DNA from: Burkholderiaceae bacterium
GTDB taxonomy: Bacteria > Pseudomonadota > Gammaproteobacteria > Burkholderiales > Burkholderiaceae_C
Length of the DNA: 64,000 nt
NCBI GenBank assembly: GCA_023150375.1
Contig: JAKLLA010000002.1
Location: forward strand, 186,001 to 250,000
Direction of reading: 5' to 3'
The position numbers were made by a program, and so were the translations under genes. Shown one piece after another: positions 36,042 to 45,575 of the stretch (the first letter of the stretch is position 1; each line of letters opens with the position of its first letter). The notes beneath the pieces are model-generated. The model was not told the origin of the DNA, did not search any database, and worked only from the letters and a program-made list of their open reading frames with translations.

Positions 36042-36060
36042 AATAAGAACAATTCTTGTT
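36042..36060 (+). promoter_or_regulatory. Fur box upstream of fbpA
   Basis: AATAAGAACAATTCTTGTT, a 19-base near-palindrome between tgt and fbpA, 66 bases before the fbpA ATG. It is nearly the same as the site before the DUF1513 gene. Confidence 0.7.
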
Positions 36061-36125
36061 AATATCGGGCTCGTCGTGCGCGCTGCACGACGCCCGTTCT
36101 CGCCACCCCGATCCGGAACCCCGCC

Positions 36126-37157
36126 ATGCTTCGTCGACTGTCCGTCCTTGCTCCCCTTGCCGCCGCGCTGGCGGCCGTGCTGGCTGCTCCCGCCGCGCTG
36201 GCGCAGGAGAAGGTGCTCAACCTCTACTCCGCCCGTCACTACCAGACCGACGAGGCCCTGTACGCCAACTTCACCAAGGCCACCGGCATCCGGATCAACC
36301 GCATCGAGGGCAAGGAGGACGAGCTGCTCGAGCGCATCCGCAACGAGGGGGCGGCCAGCCCGGCGGACATCCTGCTGACGGTGGACGCCTCGCGCCTGCA
36401 GGTGGCCGACCAGCTCGGCCTGTTCCAGCCGGTCAAGTCGGCGCTGCTGGAGGCGCGCGTGCCGGCGAACCTGCGCACGCCGACCTGGTACTCCTTCTCG
36501 ACCCGGGCGCGGGTGATCGTCTACAACAAGGTGGCGGTCAAGCGCGAGCAGGTGCAGAGCTACGAGGACCTCGCCGGCCCGGCGCTGAAGAATCAGGTCT
36601 GCGTGCGCTCGGGCGCGCATCCCTACAACCTCTCGCTGGGCGGAGCGCTGATCGCGCACCACGGCGAAGCGAAGACGGAGGCCTGGGCCCGTGGCCTGGT
36701 GGCCAACTTCGCCCGCTCGCCCAAGGGTGGCGACACCGACCAGATCAAGGCGGTGGCCGCCGGGGAATGCGGTGTGACCATCTCCAACACCTACTACCTG
36801 GTGCGCATGCTGCGCTCGACCAAGCCCGAGGACCAGGCCGCGATGCGCGCGGTGGGCATCGTCTGGCCCAACCAGGCCAGCTGGGGCACGCATGTGAACG
36901 TCTCGGGTGCCGGCGTGCTCAGGCACGCGCCGAACCGCGATGCGGCCGTGAAGTTCCTCGAGTACCTCGCCAGCGACGAGGCGCAGGCCTACTTCGCCAA
37001 CGGCAACAACGAGTGGCCGGTGGTCGCCAGCGCCAGGGTGGCCAACCGCGAACTCGACGCGCTGGGCAGCTTCAAGGCCGATGCCCTGCCCATCGGCGAC
37101 ATCGCCCGGCACACCGCCGCCGCACAGAAGGTGTTCGACCGGGCCGGCTGGAAGTGA
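36126..37157 (+). CDS. fbpA: Ferric iron ABC transporter substrate-binding protein FbpA
   Basis: A 343-residue periplasmic Fe(III)-binding protein. The signal peptide ends ALA (about residue 26). The mature protein starts with LNLYSARHYQTDEALYANF, the hallmark of FbpA/FutA-type proteins. Later blocks include ASPADILLTVDASRL and GVTISNTYYLVRML, with a Tyr pair (TYY) that typically coordinates iron. A Fur-like dyad precedes it and a strong terminator follows, so it is monocistronic. The matching permease and ATPase genes are 2 to 5 kb downstream in separate divergent units. Confidence 0.93.
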   Translation: MLRRLSVLAPLAAALAAVLAAPAALAQEKVLNLYSARHYQTDEALYANFTKATGIRINRIEGKEDELLERIRNEGAASPADILLTVDASRLQVADQLGLFQPVKSALLEARVPANLRTPTWYSFSTRARVIVYNKVAVKREQVQSYEDLAGPALKNQVCVRSGAHPYNLSLGGALIAHHGEAKTEAWARGLVANFARSPKGGDTDQIKAVAAGECGVTISNTYYLVRMLRSTKPEDQAAMRAVGIVWPNQASWGTHVNVSGAGVLRHAPNRDAAVKFLEYLASDEAQAYFANGNNEWPVVASARVANRELDALGSFKADALPIGDIARHTAAAQKVFDRAGWK

Positions 37158-37190
37158 TCGCCCGCCGGCACCGCGGCGCCCACTGACCGC

Positions 37191-37217
37191 AACGCCCCGC
37201 CCCTGCGGGGCGTTCTG
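37191..37217 (+). terminator. Intrinsic terminator after fbpA
   Basis: A perfect 10-bp stem (AACGCCCCGC / GCGGGGCGTT, loop CCCT) followed by CT, 34 bases after the fbpA stop. Confidence 0.75.
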
Positions 37218-37464
37218 CCATGTGGCGCACGCGCAAGGGCCGCACGCGCGCCGCCCGAACCCACGCACGCATGCAACCTGACGGGCCGGCGTCGGCCGGC
37301 CGGCAGCGGAATCGGGAAAGCCCGGATCTGGATCGGTTTTTCGCCTTTCGGCCGGGTTTGGCCTGCCCGATCCACCGCGCACACTGGGAACGTACCCGGG
37401 TATTCGAACGACGCCCGGCCGTCGTCGCCCTGCCCCTGCCCCGACTCCGCTGCGTGGAAGCGCC
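37218..37464 (+). other. Intergenic region upstream of a chemoreceptor gene
   Basis: This is the rest of a 307-base gap between fbpA and the chemoreceptor. It contains a GC-rich self-complementary stretch (GGCCGGCGTCGGCCGGCCGG) near 37285. I see no gene and no convincing sigma-28 promoter, although the chemoreceptor promoter must lie here. Confidence 0.4.
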
Positions 37465-39006
37465 ATGAAGTTCAACACCCGCCTGCTGCTGTGTGCCGGC
37501 ATTCCGGCCCTCCTGTTCCTCGGCGCACTGTCGCTGGCGCTCTGGGGCCTGCTGCACAGCCAGTCCGAGTTCCGCCAGTACAGCCAGCGCGAACAGGTGG
37601 TGGCCGCCGGCGTGGCCGAGATGCACGCCCAGGGGCTGCAGATGGGTCAGGCGCTGCGCAACATCATCCTGGACCCCGCCAACCGCAAGGCCTACGACAA
37701 CCTGGCCCAGGCGCAGAAGGACTTCGACCACGCCCTCGAAACTGCCACGGTCGCCGCCCGGGGCAGCCGGCTGGAGGCCGGCCTGTCGGGCCTGCCGGCC
37801 TTGCGCGATCAGCACCGCAGCCTTCAGCAAGGCATCGTGACGCTCGCCGGCGAGGACACCGCCGCCGCCGTGGCCCGGATCAACCGCCAGGAGACCCCCG
37901 CCTGGCGTGCACTGAAAGCCCGCCTGCTCCAGCTGAAGGAAGAAGCGCAGCAGATGGCCCACCAGACCCGCCGGGCGACCGAGCAGATGGCGCGGCAGAT
38001 CCTGCTGGCCACGCTGGCCCTGTCCGTGACGGCGCTGCTGGCCAGCGGCCTGCTGTTCTGGCTGATGCGCCACACCGTGATCCATACCCTCGGCTGCGAC
38101 CCGGCGCAGGCCCGCGAAGCCCTGCGGCGCATGGCCGACGGCGACCTCGACGAAGACAGCCCGGCGGGCACGATCGACGAGGGGCTGATGGGCGAACTGC
38201 ACCGCACCCAGCGCCGGCTGAAGGAACTGGTGGCGCAGGTGCAGTCCAGCACCGAAAGCATGCACACCGCCAGCCGGGAGATCGCCGCCGGCAACCAGGA
38301 CCTGTCGACCCGCACCGAACAGACCGCCAGCAGCCTCCAGGAAGCCGCCTCGGCGATGGAGCAGTTCACCGGCAACGTCCAGCGCAGTGCCGAAGCGGCA
38401 AGGCATGCCGACCAGCTCGCGGCGTCTGCCGCCGAAGTGGCCCAGCGCGGTCATGCGGTGGTCGGCGAGGTGGTCACGACGATGGAGCAGATCTCGGGCG
38501 GCTCGCACAAGATCGGCGAGATCATCGGCGTGATCGACGGCATCGCCTTCCAGACCAACATCCTGGCGCTCAACGCCGCGGTGGAGGCCGCGCGTGCCGG
38601 CGAGCAGGGCCGCGGCTTCGCCGTGGTGGCCGGCGAGGTGCGCACGCTGGCACAGCGCAGCGCCTCGGCCGCGCGGGAGATCAAGACGCTGATCGGCCGC
38701 TCGGTCGAGCAGGTGCAGGACGGCTCGCGCCTGGTGTCGCGCGCGGGCAGCACGATGCAGGAGATCCTGGCGTCGGTGCAGCAGGTGTCGACGATCGTCA
38801 ACGAGATCTCCGAGTCGGCGCGGCAGCAGTCCGCCGAGATCGTGCAGGTGCACCAGAGCATCGGCCAGCTGGACCACATGACACAGCAGAACGCGGCCCT
38901 GGTCGAGCAGTCGGCGGCCGCGGCGCTGTCGCTGCGCGAGCAGGCCACCGAGCTGAGTGCGGTGGTGGGCCGGTTCCACCTGACGGCGCACGCGCCGGCG
39001 GCCTGA
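37465..39006 (+). CDS. Methyl-accepting chemotaxis protein
   Basis: A 513-residue transducer. A transmembrane helix near residues 7-30, a periplasmic four-helix-type sensor (about 31-178) and a second helix (about 179-202) are followed by HAMP and a long cytoplasmic hairpin. The signalling tip is canonical: [20 protein letters not shown], then [19 protein letters not shown]. It should therefore couple to CheW and CheA. The ligand is unknown. It sits between fbpA and fbpB, which raises the possibility of iron- or siderophore-related sensing, but this is context only. Confidence 0.93.
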   Translation: MKFNTRLLLCAGIPALLFLGALSLALWGLLHSQSEFRQYSQREQVVAAGVAEMHAQGLQMGQALRNIILDPANRKAYDNLAQAQKDFDHALETATVAARGSRLEAGLSGLPALRDQHRSLQQGIVTLAGEDTAAAVARINRQETPAWRALKARLLQLKEEAQQMAHQTRRATEQMARQILLATLALSVTALLASGLLFWLMRHTVIHTLGCDPAQAREALRRMADGDLDEDSPAGTIDEGLMGELHRTQRRLKELVAQVQSSTESMHTASREIAAGNQDLSTRTEQTASSLQEAASAMEQFTGNVQRSAEAARHADQLAASAAEVAQRGHAVVGEVVTTMEQISGGSHKIGEIIGVIDGIAFQTNILALNAAVEAARAGEQGRGFAVVAGEVRTLAQRSASAAREIKTLIGRSVEQVQDGSRLVSRAGSTMQEILASVQQVSTIVNEISESARQQSAEIVQVHQSIGQLDHMTQQNAALVEQSAAAALSLREQATELSAVVGRFHLTAHAPAA

Positions 39007-39049
39007 AACGCTCCCGTCGCCCCCCGGGGACTCCCGCCGTGGCAGCGGG

Positions 39050-40741
39050 TCAGCCGGCGACGCCGCCGCGCCCCTTCGCGATGCTGCGGCACAGCAGCAC
39101 CATCGGCAGCAGGCCGACCGCGACGATGGCCAGCGCCGGCACCGCCGCCTCGGCCAGCCGCTCGTCGGAGGCCAGCGTGTAGGCCTGGGTGGCCAGGGTG
39201 TCGAAGTTGAAGGGGCGCATCACCAGCGTGGCGGGCAGCTCCTTCATGACATCGATGAAGACCAGCAGCGCGGCCGTCAGCGCGCTGCCGCGCAGCATCG
39301 GCAGGTGCACCCGGCGCAGGGTCTGCGCGGCGGTCAGGCCCAGGCTGCGGGCGGCGTGGTCCATGCTGGGGGTGATGCGGCCCAGCCCCTCGTCGACGGC
39401 CTGCATCGCCGCGGTGAGGTAGCGCACCAGGCAGGCATAGACCAGGGCGGCGATGCTGCCGGTCAGCAGCAGGCCGGGGCGCGCGCCGCCCAGGGCCTGC
39501 ACCGCGTCGGCGATGGCATGGTCCAGCCGGGTGACGGGAATCAGCACCCCCACCGCGATCACCGAGCCCGGCAGCGCATAGCCCAGCCCGGCGATGCGGT
39601 GCGCCCAGCGCGCGGCCTCGCCGCGGTGCACCCGGGCGGCATAGCCGATCAGCAGCGCCAGCGCCACGGCCAGCAGCGCGGTGGAGCCGGCCACCAGCAC
39701 GCTGTTGCCGGCCAGGGTGAAGAAGCGCAGGCCGAGCTGAGCTTCCTCGTCGGAGCGGGCCAGTTGCAGCAGCACCAGCGCCGGCAGCACGAAGCCGGCC
39801 AGCAGCGGCGCCAGGCAGGCCGCCACGGCCAGCAGGGCCTTCGGGCCGCGCAGCGGCAGGCGGTGGCCACCGCGCCGGCGCAGGGTGGTGTCGTGGTAGC
39901 GCCGCCCGCCCCGGCTGACCCGCTCGAAGGCCAGCACCGCCACCACGAAGGCCAGCAGCAGCAGCGCCAGCTGCGCGGCGGCCACCCGGTCGCCCAGCGA
40001 GAACCAGGCCCGGTAGATGCCCGTGGTGAAGGTCTGCACCGCGAAGTAGGACACCGTGCCGTAGTCGGCCAGGGTCTCCATCAGCGCCAGCGCCACGCCG
40101 CCGGCGATCGCCGGCCGGGCCATCGGCAGCGACAGCCGCACGAAGGCCCGGAAGGGCGACAGGCCCAGCGAGCGCCCCACCTCGATCATGCCGCCGGCGC
40201 GCTCGAGGAAGGCGGTGCGCGCCAGCATGTAGACATAGGGGTAGAGCACCAGCGTGAACATCGCCGCCGCGCCGCCCAGGCTGCGCACGTCCGGGAACCA
40301 GTAGTCCGCCCGGGTCCAGCCGAAGGTCGCGCGCAGCCAGCTCTGCACCGGCCCGACGAACTGCAGCAGGTCGGTGTAGGCGTAGGCGATCACGTAGGCC
40401 GGCATGGCCAGCGGCAGCACCAGCAGCCATTCGAAGCTGGCCCGGCCGGGGAACTCGTGGCGCGTCACCAGCCAGGCCGAGCCCACCCCCAGCGCACTCA
40501 CGCCCAGCCCCACCCACAGGCACAGCCACAGCGTGCTGGCGATGTAGTCGGGCAGCACCGTGGCCGCCAGGTGCGCCCAGGTGCCGCCGGTGCCGCCGAC
40601 CAGCACGTTGCTGCCCACCGACAGCAGCGGCGCGGCCACCAGGGCGGCCGCCAGCAGGGCCAGCCAGAGCAGCCAGGGCCGGCGCGCAGTGGCCGGCGCG
40701 TCGGCGAGGGCAGAAGGAGTCTCGGGGGGCAGGGCAGCCAT
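39050..40741 (-). CDS. fbpB: Ferric iron ABC transporter permease FbpB
   Basis: A 563-residue double-length permease with about 12 transmembrane helices, as in the FbpB/SfuB family. The two ATPase-contact EAA loops are visible: VGRSLGLSPFRAFVRLSLPM in the first half and ARSLGLTAAQTLRRVHLPML in the second. The ATG at 40741 was chosen; a start further upstream would place the Fur-like site inside the gene. It is divergent from fbpC, with a shared Fur-like control region, and separated from fbpA by a chemoreceptor gene. Confidence 0.92.
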   Translation of the reverse strand: MAALPPETPSALADAPATARRPWLLWLALLAAALVAAPLLSVGSNVLVGGTGGTWAHLAATVLPDYIASTLWLCLWVGLGVSALGVGSAWLVTRHEFPGRASFEWLLVLPLAMPAYVIAYAYTDLLQFVGPVQSWLRATFGWTRADYWFPDVRSLGGAAAMFTLVLYPYVYMLARTAFLERAGGMIEVGRSLGLSPFRAFVRLSLPMARPAIAGGVALALMETLADYGTVSYFAVQTFTTGIYRAWFSLGDRVAAAQLALLLLAFVVAVLAFERVSRGGRRYHDTTLRRRGGHRLPLRGPKALLAVAACLAPLLAGFVLPALVLLQLARSDEEAQLGLRFFTLAGNSVLVAGSTALLAVALALLIGYAARVHRGEAARWAHRIAGLGYALPGSVIAVGVLIPVTRLDHAIADAVQALGGARPGLLLTGSIAALVYACLVRYLTAAMQAVDEGLGRITPSMDHAARSLGLTAAQTLRRVHLPMLRGSALTAALLVFIDVMKELPATLVMRPFNFDTLATQAYTLASDERLAEAAVPALAIVAVGLLPMVLLCRSIAKGRGGVAG

Positions 40742-40771
40742 GGCAGGCGGTAGGACCGTCCGGGATGAACC

Positions 40772-40790
40772 AATAAGAATCATTATCATG
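40772..40790. promoter_or_regulatory. Fur box between divergent fbpB and fbpC
   Basis: AATAAGAATCATTATCATG, the best match in the window to the classical Fur consensus. It lies 30 bases from the fbpB start and 28 from the fbpC start, so it can repress both. Confidence 0.75.
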
Positions 40791-40818
40791 GCTGCGCTGC
40801 TGCAACCCGCCCTGCCCG

Positions 40819-41925
40819 ATGTCCGACTCCTCCGCCCCGCGCCCTCCCTGGCTCGCCGTCGACGCGGTGACACTCGGCTACGGCCGCAAGACCGTCGTCT
40901 CGCAGCTGTCGCTGCAGCTGCCGCGCGGGCGCATCGGCTGCCTGCTCGGGCCCTCGGGCTGCGGCAAGACCACGGTGCTTCGCGCCATCGCCGGCTTCGA
41001 GCCGGTGCTGACCGGCGAGATCCGCCTGGACGGCAGCGTGGTGAGCGCACCGCACCGCCACCTGCCGCCGGAGCAGCGCCGCATCGGCATGGTGTTCCAG
41101 GACCACGCGCTGTTTCCCCACCTCAGCGTGGCCGACAACGTGGCCTTCGGCCTGCGCGGCCATCCCGATGCGGCCGCCCGGGTGCGCGAGATGCTCGACA
41201 CCGTCGGCCTGGGCCACGCCGCGCAGCGCTACCCGCACGAGCTGTCCGGCGGCCAGCAGCAGCGCGTCGCGCTGGCGCGGGCGCTGGCGCCGTCGCCGCG
41301 GCTGATGCTGCTCGACGAGCCCTTCTCCAGCCTGGACGTGGAGCTGCGCGAGCGCCTGGGCGCCGAGCTGCGCGACCTGCTGCACGCGGCGGGCACCACC
41401 GCGCTGCTGGTGACGCACGACCAGCACGAGGCCTTCGCGATCGCCGACGAGATCGGCGTGATGAGCGAGGGCCGCATCCAGCAGTGGGCCAGCGCCTACC
41501 AGCTCTACCACCAGCCGGCCAACCGCTTCGTCGCCGATTTCGTCGGCCAGGGCGCCTTCCTGCCCGGCGAAGTGGTCGACGGCCACCATGTGCACATGGA
41601 ACTGGGCACCGCGCGCAGCGACATGCCGATCCGCTGCACCGAGCACGGCGACCTCTGCCCGCGCGGCTGCGCGGTGGACGTGCTGCTGCGCCCGGACGAC
41701 GTGGTGCACGACGATGCCGCCGCCACCCGCGCGAAGGTGCTGCACAAGGCCTTCCGCGGCGCGGAGTTCCTCTACACCCTCGAGCTGGCCAGCGGCGCCA
41801 CGGTGCTGTCGCTGGTGCCCTCGCACCACGACCACGCGATCGGCGAGGCGATCGGCATCCGCCTGGACCTGGACCATGTGGTGGCCTACAAGCGCGAGGG
41901 GCCCTCGCCGGTGCACTGCGACTGA
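40819..41925 (+). CDS. fbpC: Ferric iron ABC transporter ATP-binding protein FbpC
   Basis: A 368-residue ATPase. Walker A is GPSGCGKTT, the signature is LSGGQQQRVALARAL, Walker B is LMLLDEPFSSLD and the switch His is in LLVTHDQHEA. A C-terminal regulatory TOBE-like domain (about 245-368) completes the FbpC/PotA type. It energises FbpB for Fe(III) uptake from FbpA. Confidence 0.93.
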   Translation: MSDSSAPRPPWLAVDAVTLGYGRKTVVSQLSLQLPRGRIGCLLGPSGCGKTTVLRAIAGFEPVLTGEIRLDGSVVSAPHRHLPPEQRRIGMVFQDHALFPHLSVADNVAFGLRGHPDAAARVREMLDTVGLGHAAQRYPHELSGGQQQRVALARALAPSPRLMLLDEPFSSLDVELRERLGAELRDLLHAAGTTALLVTHDQHEAFAIADEIGVMSEGRIQQWASAYQLYHQPANRFVADFVGQGAFLPGEVVDGHHVHMELGTARSDMPIRCTEHGDLCPRGCAVDVLLRPDDVVHDDAAATRAKVLHKAFRGAEFLYTLELASGATVLSLVPSHHDHAIGEAIGIRLDLDHVVAYKREGPSPVHCD

Positions 41926-42044
41926 GGGCCTGGGCACCGGCGCGGCGCGCGGCGGCCGACGGCTTGCGCGCCGGGCTTCAGGCCCGGGTTCACAGACCGA
42001 TACACTTCGGCTCGCCGCCTGCGCGGCCCTGCCTGGAGAGCGCC

Positions 42045-42908
42045 TTGTCCGACCGTCTTGCCGTCCTGCCCCAGTACCTCCTGCCCAAGCTCGCGCTGAC
42101 TCGCCTGGCGGGCCGCCTCGCGGGGGCCCAGGCCGGCGGGCTGACGACGGCGGTGATCCGCTGGTTCGTGCGGCGCTACGGCGTGAACATGGCCGAGGCG
42201 GCCGAGCCGGACCTGTCGCGCTACCTCAGCTTCAACGACTTCTTCACCCGAGCGCTCAAGCCCGGCGCCCGCCCGCTGGCGCGCGCGCGCCTGATCTGCC
42301 CGGTGGACGGCGCGATCAGCCAGTTCGGCGCCATCGAGCGCGACCAGATCTTCCAGGCCAAGGGCCACCACTATTCGACGCGTGCCCTGGTGGGCGGCGA
42401 CGCCGAGCTGGGCGGCGAGTTCGAGGGCGGCAGCTTCGCCACCCTGTACCTCAGCCCGCGCGACTACCACCGCATCCACATGCCCTGCGCCGGACGGCTG
42501 CGCCGCATGATCCACGTGCCCGGCGAGCTGTTCTCGGTCAACCCCACCACGGCGCGCGGCGTGCCCGGGCTGTTCGCCCGCAACGAGCGGGTGGTCTGCG
42601 TCTTCGACGCGGTCGACGGCGGGCCGGGCCCCTTCGTGATGGTGCTGGTGGGCGCCACCATCGTCGGCAGCATGGCCACCGCCTGGCACGGCATCGTCAA
42701 CCCGCCACGGCCCGGGACGCTGCGCGACTGGGACTACCGCGGCGAGGCCGAACCCATCGTGCTGCGCCAGGGCGAGGAGATGGGCCGCTTCCTGCTCGGC
42801 TCCACCGTGGTGATGCTGTTCCCGAAGACCGGCCGGAAGGCCCTGCGCTTCGACCCGAAGTGGGCGCCGGGCGGCGCGATCCGCATGGGCGAGAAGATGG
42901 CAGACTGA
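42045..42908 (+). CDS. psd: Phosphatidylserine decarboxylase proenzyme
   Basis: A 287-residue enzyme making phosphatidylethanolamine. Self-cleavage occurs at the LGST motif (Ser253), generating the pyruvoyl group. Other conserved blocks are [39 protein letters not shown] and LFARNERV. I chose a TTG start at 42045 with GGAGAG six bases upstream, giving [20 protein letters not shown], which aligns with the E. coli N-terminus. The open frame before it belongs to the fbpC region and is not part of the protein. Confidence 0.94.
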   Translation: MSDRLAVLPQYLLPKLALTRLAGRLAGAQAGGLTTAVIRWFVRRYGVNMAEAAEPDLSRYLSFNDFFTRALKPGARPLARARLICPVDGAISQFGAIERDQIFQAKGHHYSTRALVGGDAELGGEFEGGSFATLYLSPRDYHRIHMPCAGRLRRMIHVPGELFSVNPTTARGVPGLFARNERVVCVFDAVDGGPGPFVMVLVGATIVGSMATAWHGIVNPPRPGTLRDWDYRGEAEPIVLRQGEEMGRFLLGSTVVMLFPKTGRKALRFDPKWAPGGAIRMGEKMAD

Positions 42909-42954
42909 GCGCCGGCCCGTCGGGCGTCGCGGGCCGCCACCGCAGGAGTGCCGC

Positions 42955-44034
42955 ATGACCGATCTGTTCGACAACCCCATGGGCCTGATGGGCTTCGAGT
43001 TCGTCGAGTTCGCCTCGCCCACCCCCGGCCTGCTGGAGCCACTGTTCGAACGGCTGGGCTTCACGCGGGTCGCCAAGCACCGCAGCAAGGACGTGCTGCT
43101 GTACCGCCAGGGCGGCATCAACTTCGTCGTGAACCGCGAGCCGCGCAGCATCGCGGCCTACTTCGCCGCCGAGCACGGGCCCAGCGCCTGCGGGCTGGCC
43201 TTCCGGGTGCGGGACTCGCACCACGCCTACTTCCGCGCGCTGGAGCTCGGCGCCCAGCCCGTGGAGATCCCCACCGGACCGATGGAGCTGCGGCTGCCGG
43301 CGATCAAGGGCATCGGCGGCGCGCCGCTCTACCTGATCGACCGCTACGAGGACGGTGCGTCGATCTACGACATCGACTTCGAGTTCCTGCCCGGCGTGGA
43401 CCGGCACCCGCGCGGCCACGGCTTCACCACCGTGGACCACCTGACGCACAACGTCTACCGCGGCCGCATGGCCTTCTGGGGCGGCTTCTACGAGAAGCTG
43501 TTCAACTTCCGCGAGATCCGCTACTTCGACATCCAGGGCGAATACACCGGCCTGACCAGCCGGGCGATGACGGCGCCCGACGGGCTGATCCGCATCCCGC
43601 TGAACGAGGAATCCGGGCGCGGTGCCACCGCCAGGGGGGGGCAGATCGAGGAGTTCCTGATGCAGTTCAACGGCGAAGGCATCCAGCACATCGCCCTGCG
43701 CACCGACGACCTGCTGGCCAGCGTGGACGCGCTGCAGATGGCGGGCATCCCGCTGATGAGCGCGCCCAACGACGTCTACTACGAGATGCTCGAGGAGCGC
43801 CTGCCCGGCCACGGCGAGCCGGTGAGCGCGCTGCAGGCGCGCGGCATCCTGCTCGACGGCTCCACCGCGAACGGCGAGAAGCGCCTGCTGCTGCAGATCT
43901 TCAGCCAGACCCTGCTCGGGCCGGTGTTCTTCGAGTTCATCCAGCGCAAGGCCGACGAGGGCTTCGGCGAGGGCAACTTCAAGGCGCTGTTCGAGAGCAT
44001 GGAGCGCGACCAGCTGCGGCGGGGGGTCATTTGA
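42955..44034 (+). CDS. hpd: 4-hydroxyphenylpyruvate dioxygenase
   Basis: A 359-residue non-heme iron enzyme converting 4-hydroxyphenylpyruvate to homogentisate in tyrosine catabolism. The three iron ligands are visible: His162 in [11 protein letters not shown], His245 in [11 protein letters not shown] and Glu327 in [16 protein letters not shown] ribosome site precedes the ATG. No homogentisate dioxygenase or other tyrosine-pathway gene lies adjacent. Its stop codon coincides with the edge of interspersed repeat copy B. Confidence 0.95.
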   Translation: MTDLFDNPMGLMGFEFVEFASPTPGLLEPLFERLGFTRVAKHRSKDVLLYRQGGINFVVNREPRSIAAYFAAEHGPSACGLAFRVRDSHHAYFRALELGAQPVEIPTGPMELRLPAIKGIGGAPLYLIDRYEDGASIYDIDFEFLPGVDRHPRGHGFTTVDHLTHNVYRGRMAFWGGFYEKLFNFREIRYFDIQGEYTGLTSRAMTAPDGLIRIPLNEESGRGATARGGQIEEFLMQFNGEGIQHIALRTDDLLASVDALQMAGIPLMSAPNDVYYEMLEERLPGHGEPVSALQARGILLDGSTANGEKRLLLQIFSQTLLGPVFFEFIQRKADEGFGEGNFKALFESMERDQLRRGVI

Positions 44035-44112
44035 CTCCCCCCCGTTGCGGCTGACGCCGCTCCCCCCCAGGGGAGCGCCACCGGCGGACCGGCGCAGCCG
44101 GATCCGCGGTGG
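44032..44112 (+). repeat. Interspersed GC-rich repeat, copy B
   Basis: This 81-bp stretch matches the reverse complement of 15301-15380 along its length. It starts within the hpd stop codon and lies between hpd and the convergent EamA gene. It may also work as a terminator, because it contains GCGGC/GCCGC and CTCCC/GGGAG complementary arms. Confidence 0.7.
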
Positions 44113-44169
44113 CCGCTGGACGAAGCCAGCCGGCCGCGCCAGACTGCAACCGCAACCTCAGGCGCGACC

Positions 44170-45048
44170 TCAGGCGCGGCGTCGCCCGGGGCGCCACAGG
44201 CCGGTGGCCAGGGCGGTGCCGGCCAGCACGACGGCGCCGCCGAGGGCCATGCGCAGCGTGAAGGCCTCGTCGAGCAGCAGCGCGCCCCAGACGGTGGCGA
44301 ACAGCGGCACCAGGTAGGTCACCGTGACCGCCCGGGCCGGCCCGACGCGGGCCAGCAGGCGGAAGTACAGCCCGTAGGCCAGCGCGGTGCAGCCCAGGCC
44401 CAGCGCCGCCGCGGCGGCCCAGGCCAGCGGGCCGGGGGTCTGCGCCGGCCAGAAGGCCCAGGCGAAGGGCGCCAGCACCAGGGCCGCGGCCAGCTGCGAG
44501 CCGGTGGCGTTGACCAGCGCCGGCAGGTCGCGGGCGTGCTGCCGGGCATGGTTGGCGGCGAAGCCGTAGCTCAGCGCCGCGCTCAGGCTGGCCAGCAGGG
44601 CCCAGCCGCTGCCGCCGGGCTTGAAGTCGGCCTGGTCGGCCGCCAGCACCGCCACCCCGACCAGGCCGAGCAGCAGGCCGGCGATGCGCAGGGCGGTCAG
44701 CCGCTCGCGCAGCCACACGGCCGCCACGAGGGCGGTGAAGATCGGCGTGGTCGCGTTCAGGATGGCCGCCAGCCCGGCCGTGATCGACAGCGTCGCCCAG
44801 GCGATCAGCACGAAGGGCAGCGCCGAGTTGGTGACGCCCATCACCGCCATCACCCCGGCGCGCGAGGCCAGTTCGCGCGCCTGCCCGCGCAGGATCAGCA
44901 GCGGCAGCAGGCAGGCGCTGGCGATCGCCACGCGCAGCCACATCAGCGGCGCGGCGCCGAAGTCCGGCGCGGCGTAGCGCATGAAGAGGAAGGAGCCGCC
45001 CCAGAGCGCGGCCAGCAGCAGCAGGTCGGTCAGGTCGCGCGGCTTCAA
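44170..45048 (-). CDS. EamA/DMT family transporter
   Basis: A 292-residue protein with ten predicted transmembrane helices in two EamA repeats (LLLLAALWGGSFLFMRYAAP in the first, LTYLV-like VTYLVPLFATVWGALLLDE in the second). The substrate is unknown; the family exports amino acids and metabolites. I favour a TTG start at 45048 because it forms a TTGA overlap with the ogt stop; a GTG 12 codons upstream is possible. It is the third gene of the ada-alkA/ogt group. Confidence 0.85.
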   Translation of the reverse strand: MKPRDLTDLLLLAALWGGSFLFMRYAAPDFGAAPLMWLRVAIASACLLPLLILRGQARELASRAGVMAVMGVTNSALPFVLIAWATLSITAGLAAILNATTPIFTALVAAVWLRERLTALRIAGLLLGLVGVAVLAADQADFKPGGSGWALLASLSAALSYGFAANHARQHARDLPALVNATGSQLAAALVLAPFAWAFWPAQTPGPLAWAAAAALGLGCTALAYGLYFRLLARVGPARAVTVTYLVPLFATVWGALLLDEAFTLRMALGGAVVLAGTALATGLWRPGRRRA

Positions 45049-45575
45049 GCCCGGGCCTCCCGATCGTCGGGGGCGGCGCTCCACAGCGGCGCCTCGCCCG
45101 CCTCGAAAGCCAGCAGCGCGCGCTTGCGCGCCAGCCCGCCGGCATAGCCGGTCAGCGCGCCGTCGCGGCCGAGCAGGCGATGGCAGGGCACGATGATCGT
45201 GAGCGGATTGCGCCCGGTGGCCGCGCCCACCGCCCGCACCGCGCGGGGGCGGCCGATCGCCGCGGCGACCTCGCCGTAGCTGCGCGTGCAGCCCCAGCCG
45301 ACGCGGGCGATCTCGCGCCAGACGGCCTGCTGGAAGTCCGTGCCGCGCGGGGCGAGCCGCAGGTCGAAGCTGCGCCGGCGGCCGGCGAACCAGTCCTGCA
45401 GCTGCGCCGCCGCCACACCGAGCAGGGGCAGCGCCGCATCCTGCCGCCAGTCGGGCGGCGGGCCGTGGAAGTGCTTGTCACCGTCGAACCAGGCGCCCAC
45501 CAGGCCCTGGGTGTCGGCGGCCAGCCACATCGGGCCCAGCGGGGTGGGCAGGCGGGTCCAGCAGGTCGGGTTCAT
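45045..45575 (-). CDS. ogt: Methylated-DNA--protein-cysteine S-methyltransferase
   Basis: A 176-residue suicide repair protein removing O6-methylguanine lesions. The acceptor Cys131 lies in IVPCHRLLG, and the DNA-binding part has SYGEVAAAIGRPRAVRAVG with the conserved Arg finger region. An N-terminal domain of about 80 residues is present, as in Ogt. The ATG at 45575 overlaps the stop of the Ada-AlkA gene (ATGA), and its own stop overlaps the EamA start. It is therefore co-expressed with the regulator-glycosylase. Confidence 0.93.
   Translation of the reverse strand: MNPTCWTRLPTPLGPMWLAADTQGLVGAWFDGDKHFHGPPPDWRQDAALPLLGVAAAQLQDWFAGRRRSFDLRLAPRGTDFQQAVWREIARVGWGCTRSYGEVAAAIGRPRAVRAVGAATGRNPLTIIVPCHRLLGRDGALTGYAGGLARKRALLAFEAGEAPLWSAAPDDREARA

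Noticed and set aside
37218-37464. Sigma-28 promoter before the chemoreceptor gene
   Set aside because: A GCCCGAT-like element exists, but no matching -35 sequence was found at the right distance.
40560-42044. Upstream extension of the psd frame
   Set aside because: It lies within fbpC in another frame. Family alignment supports the TTG at 42045.
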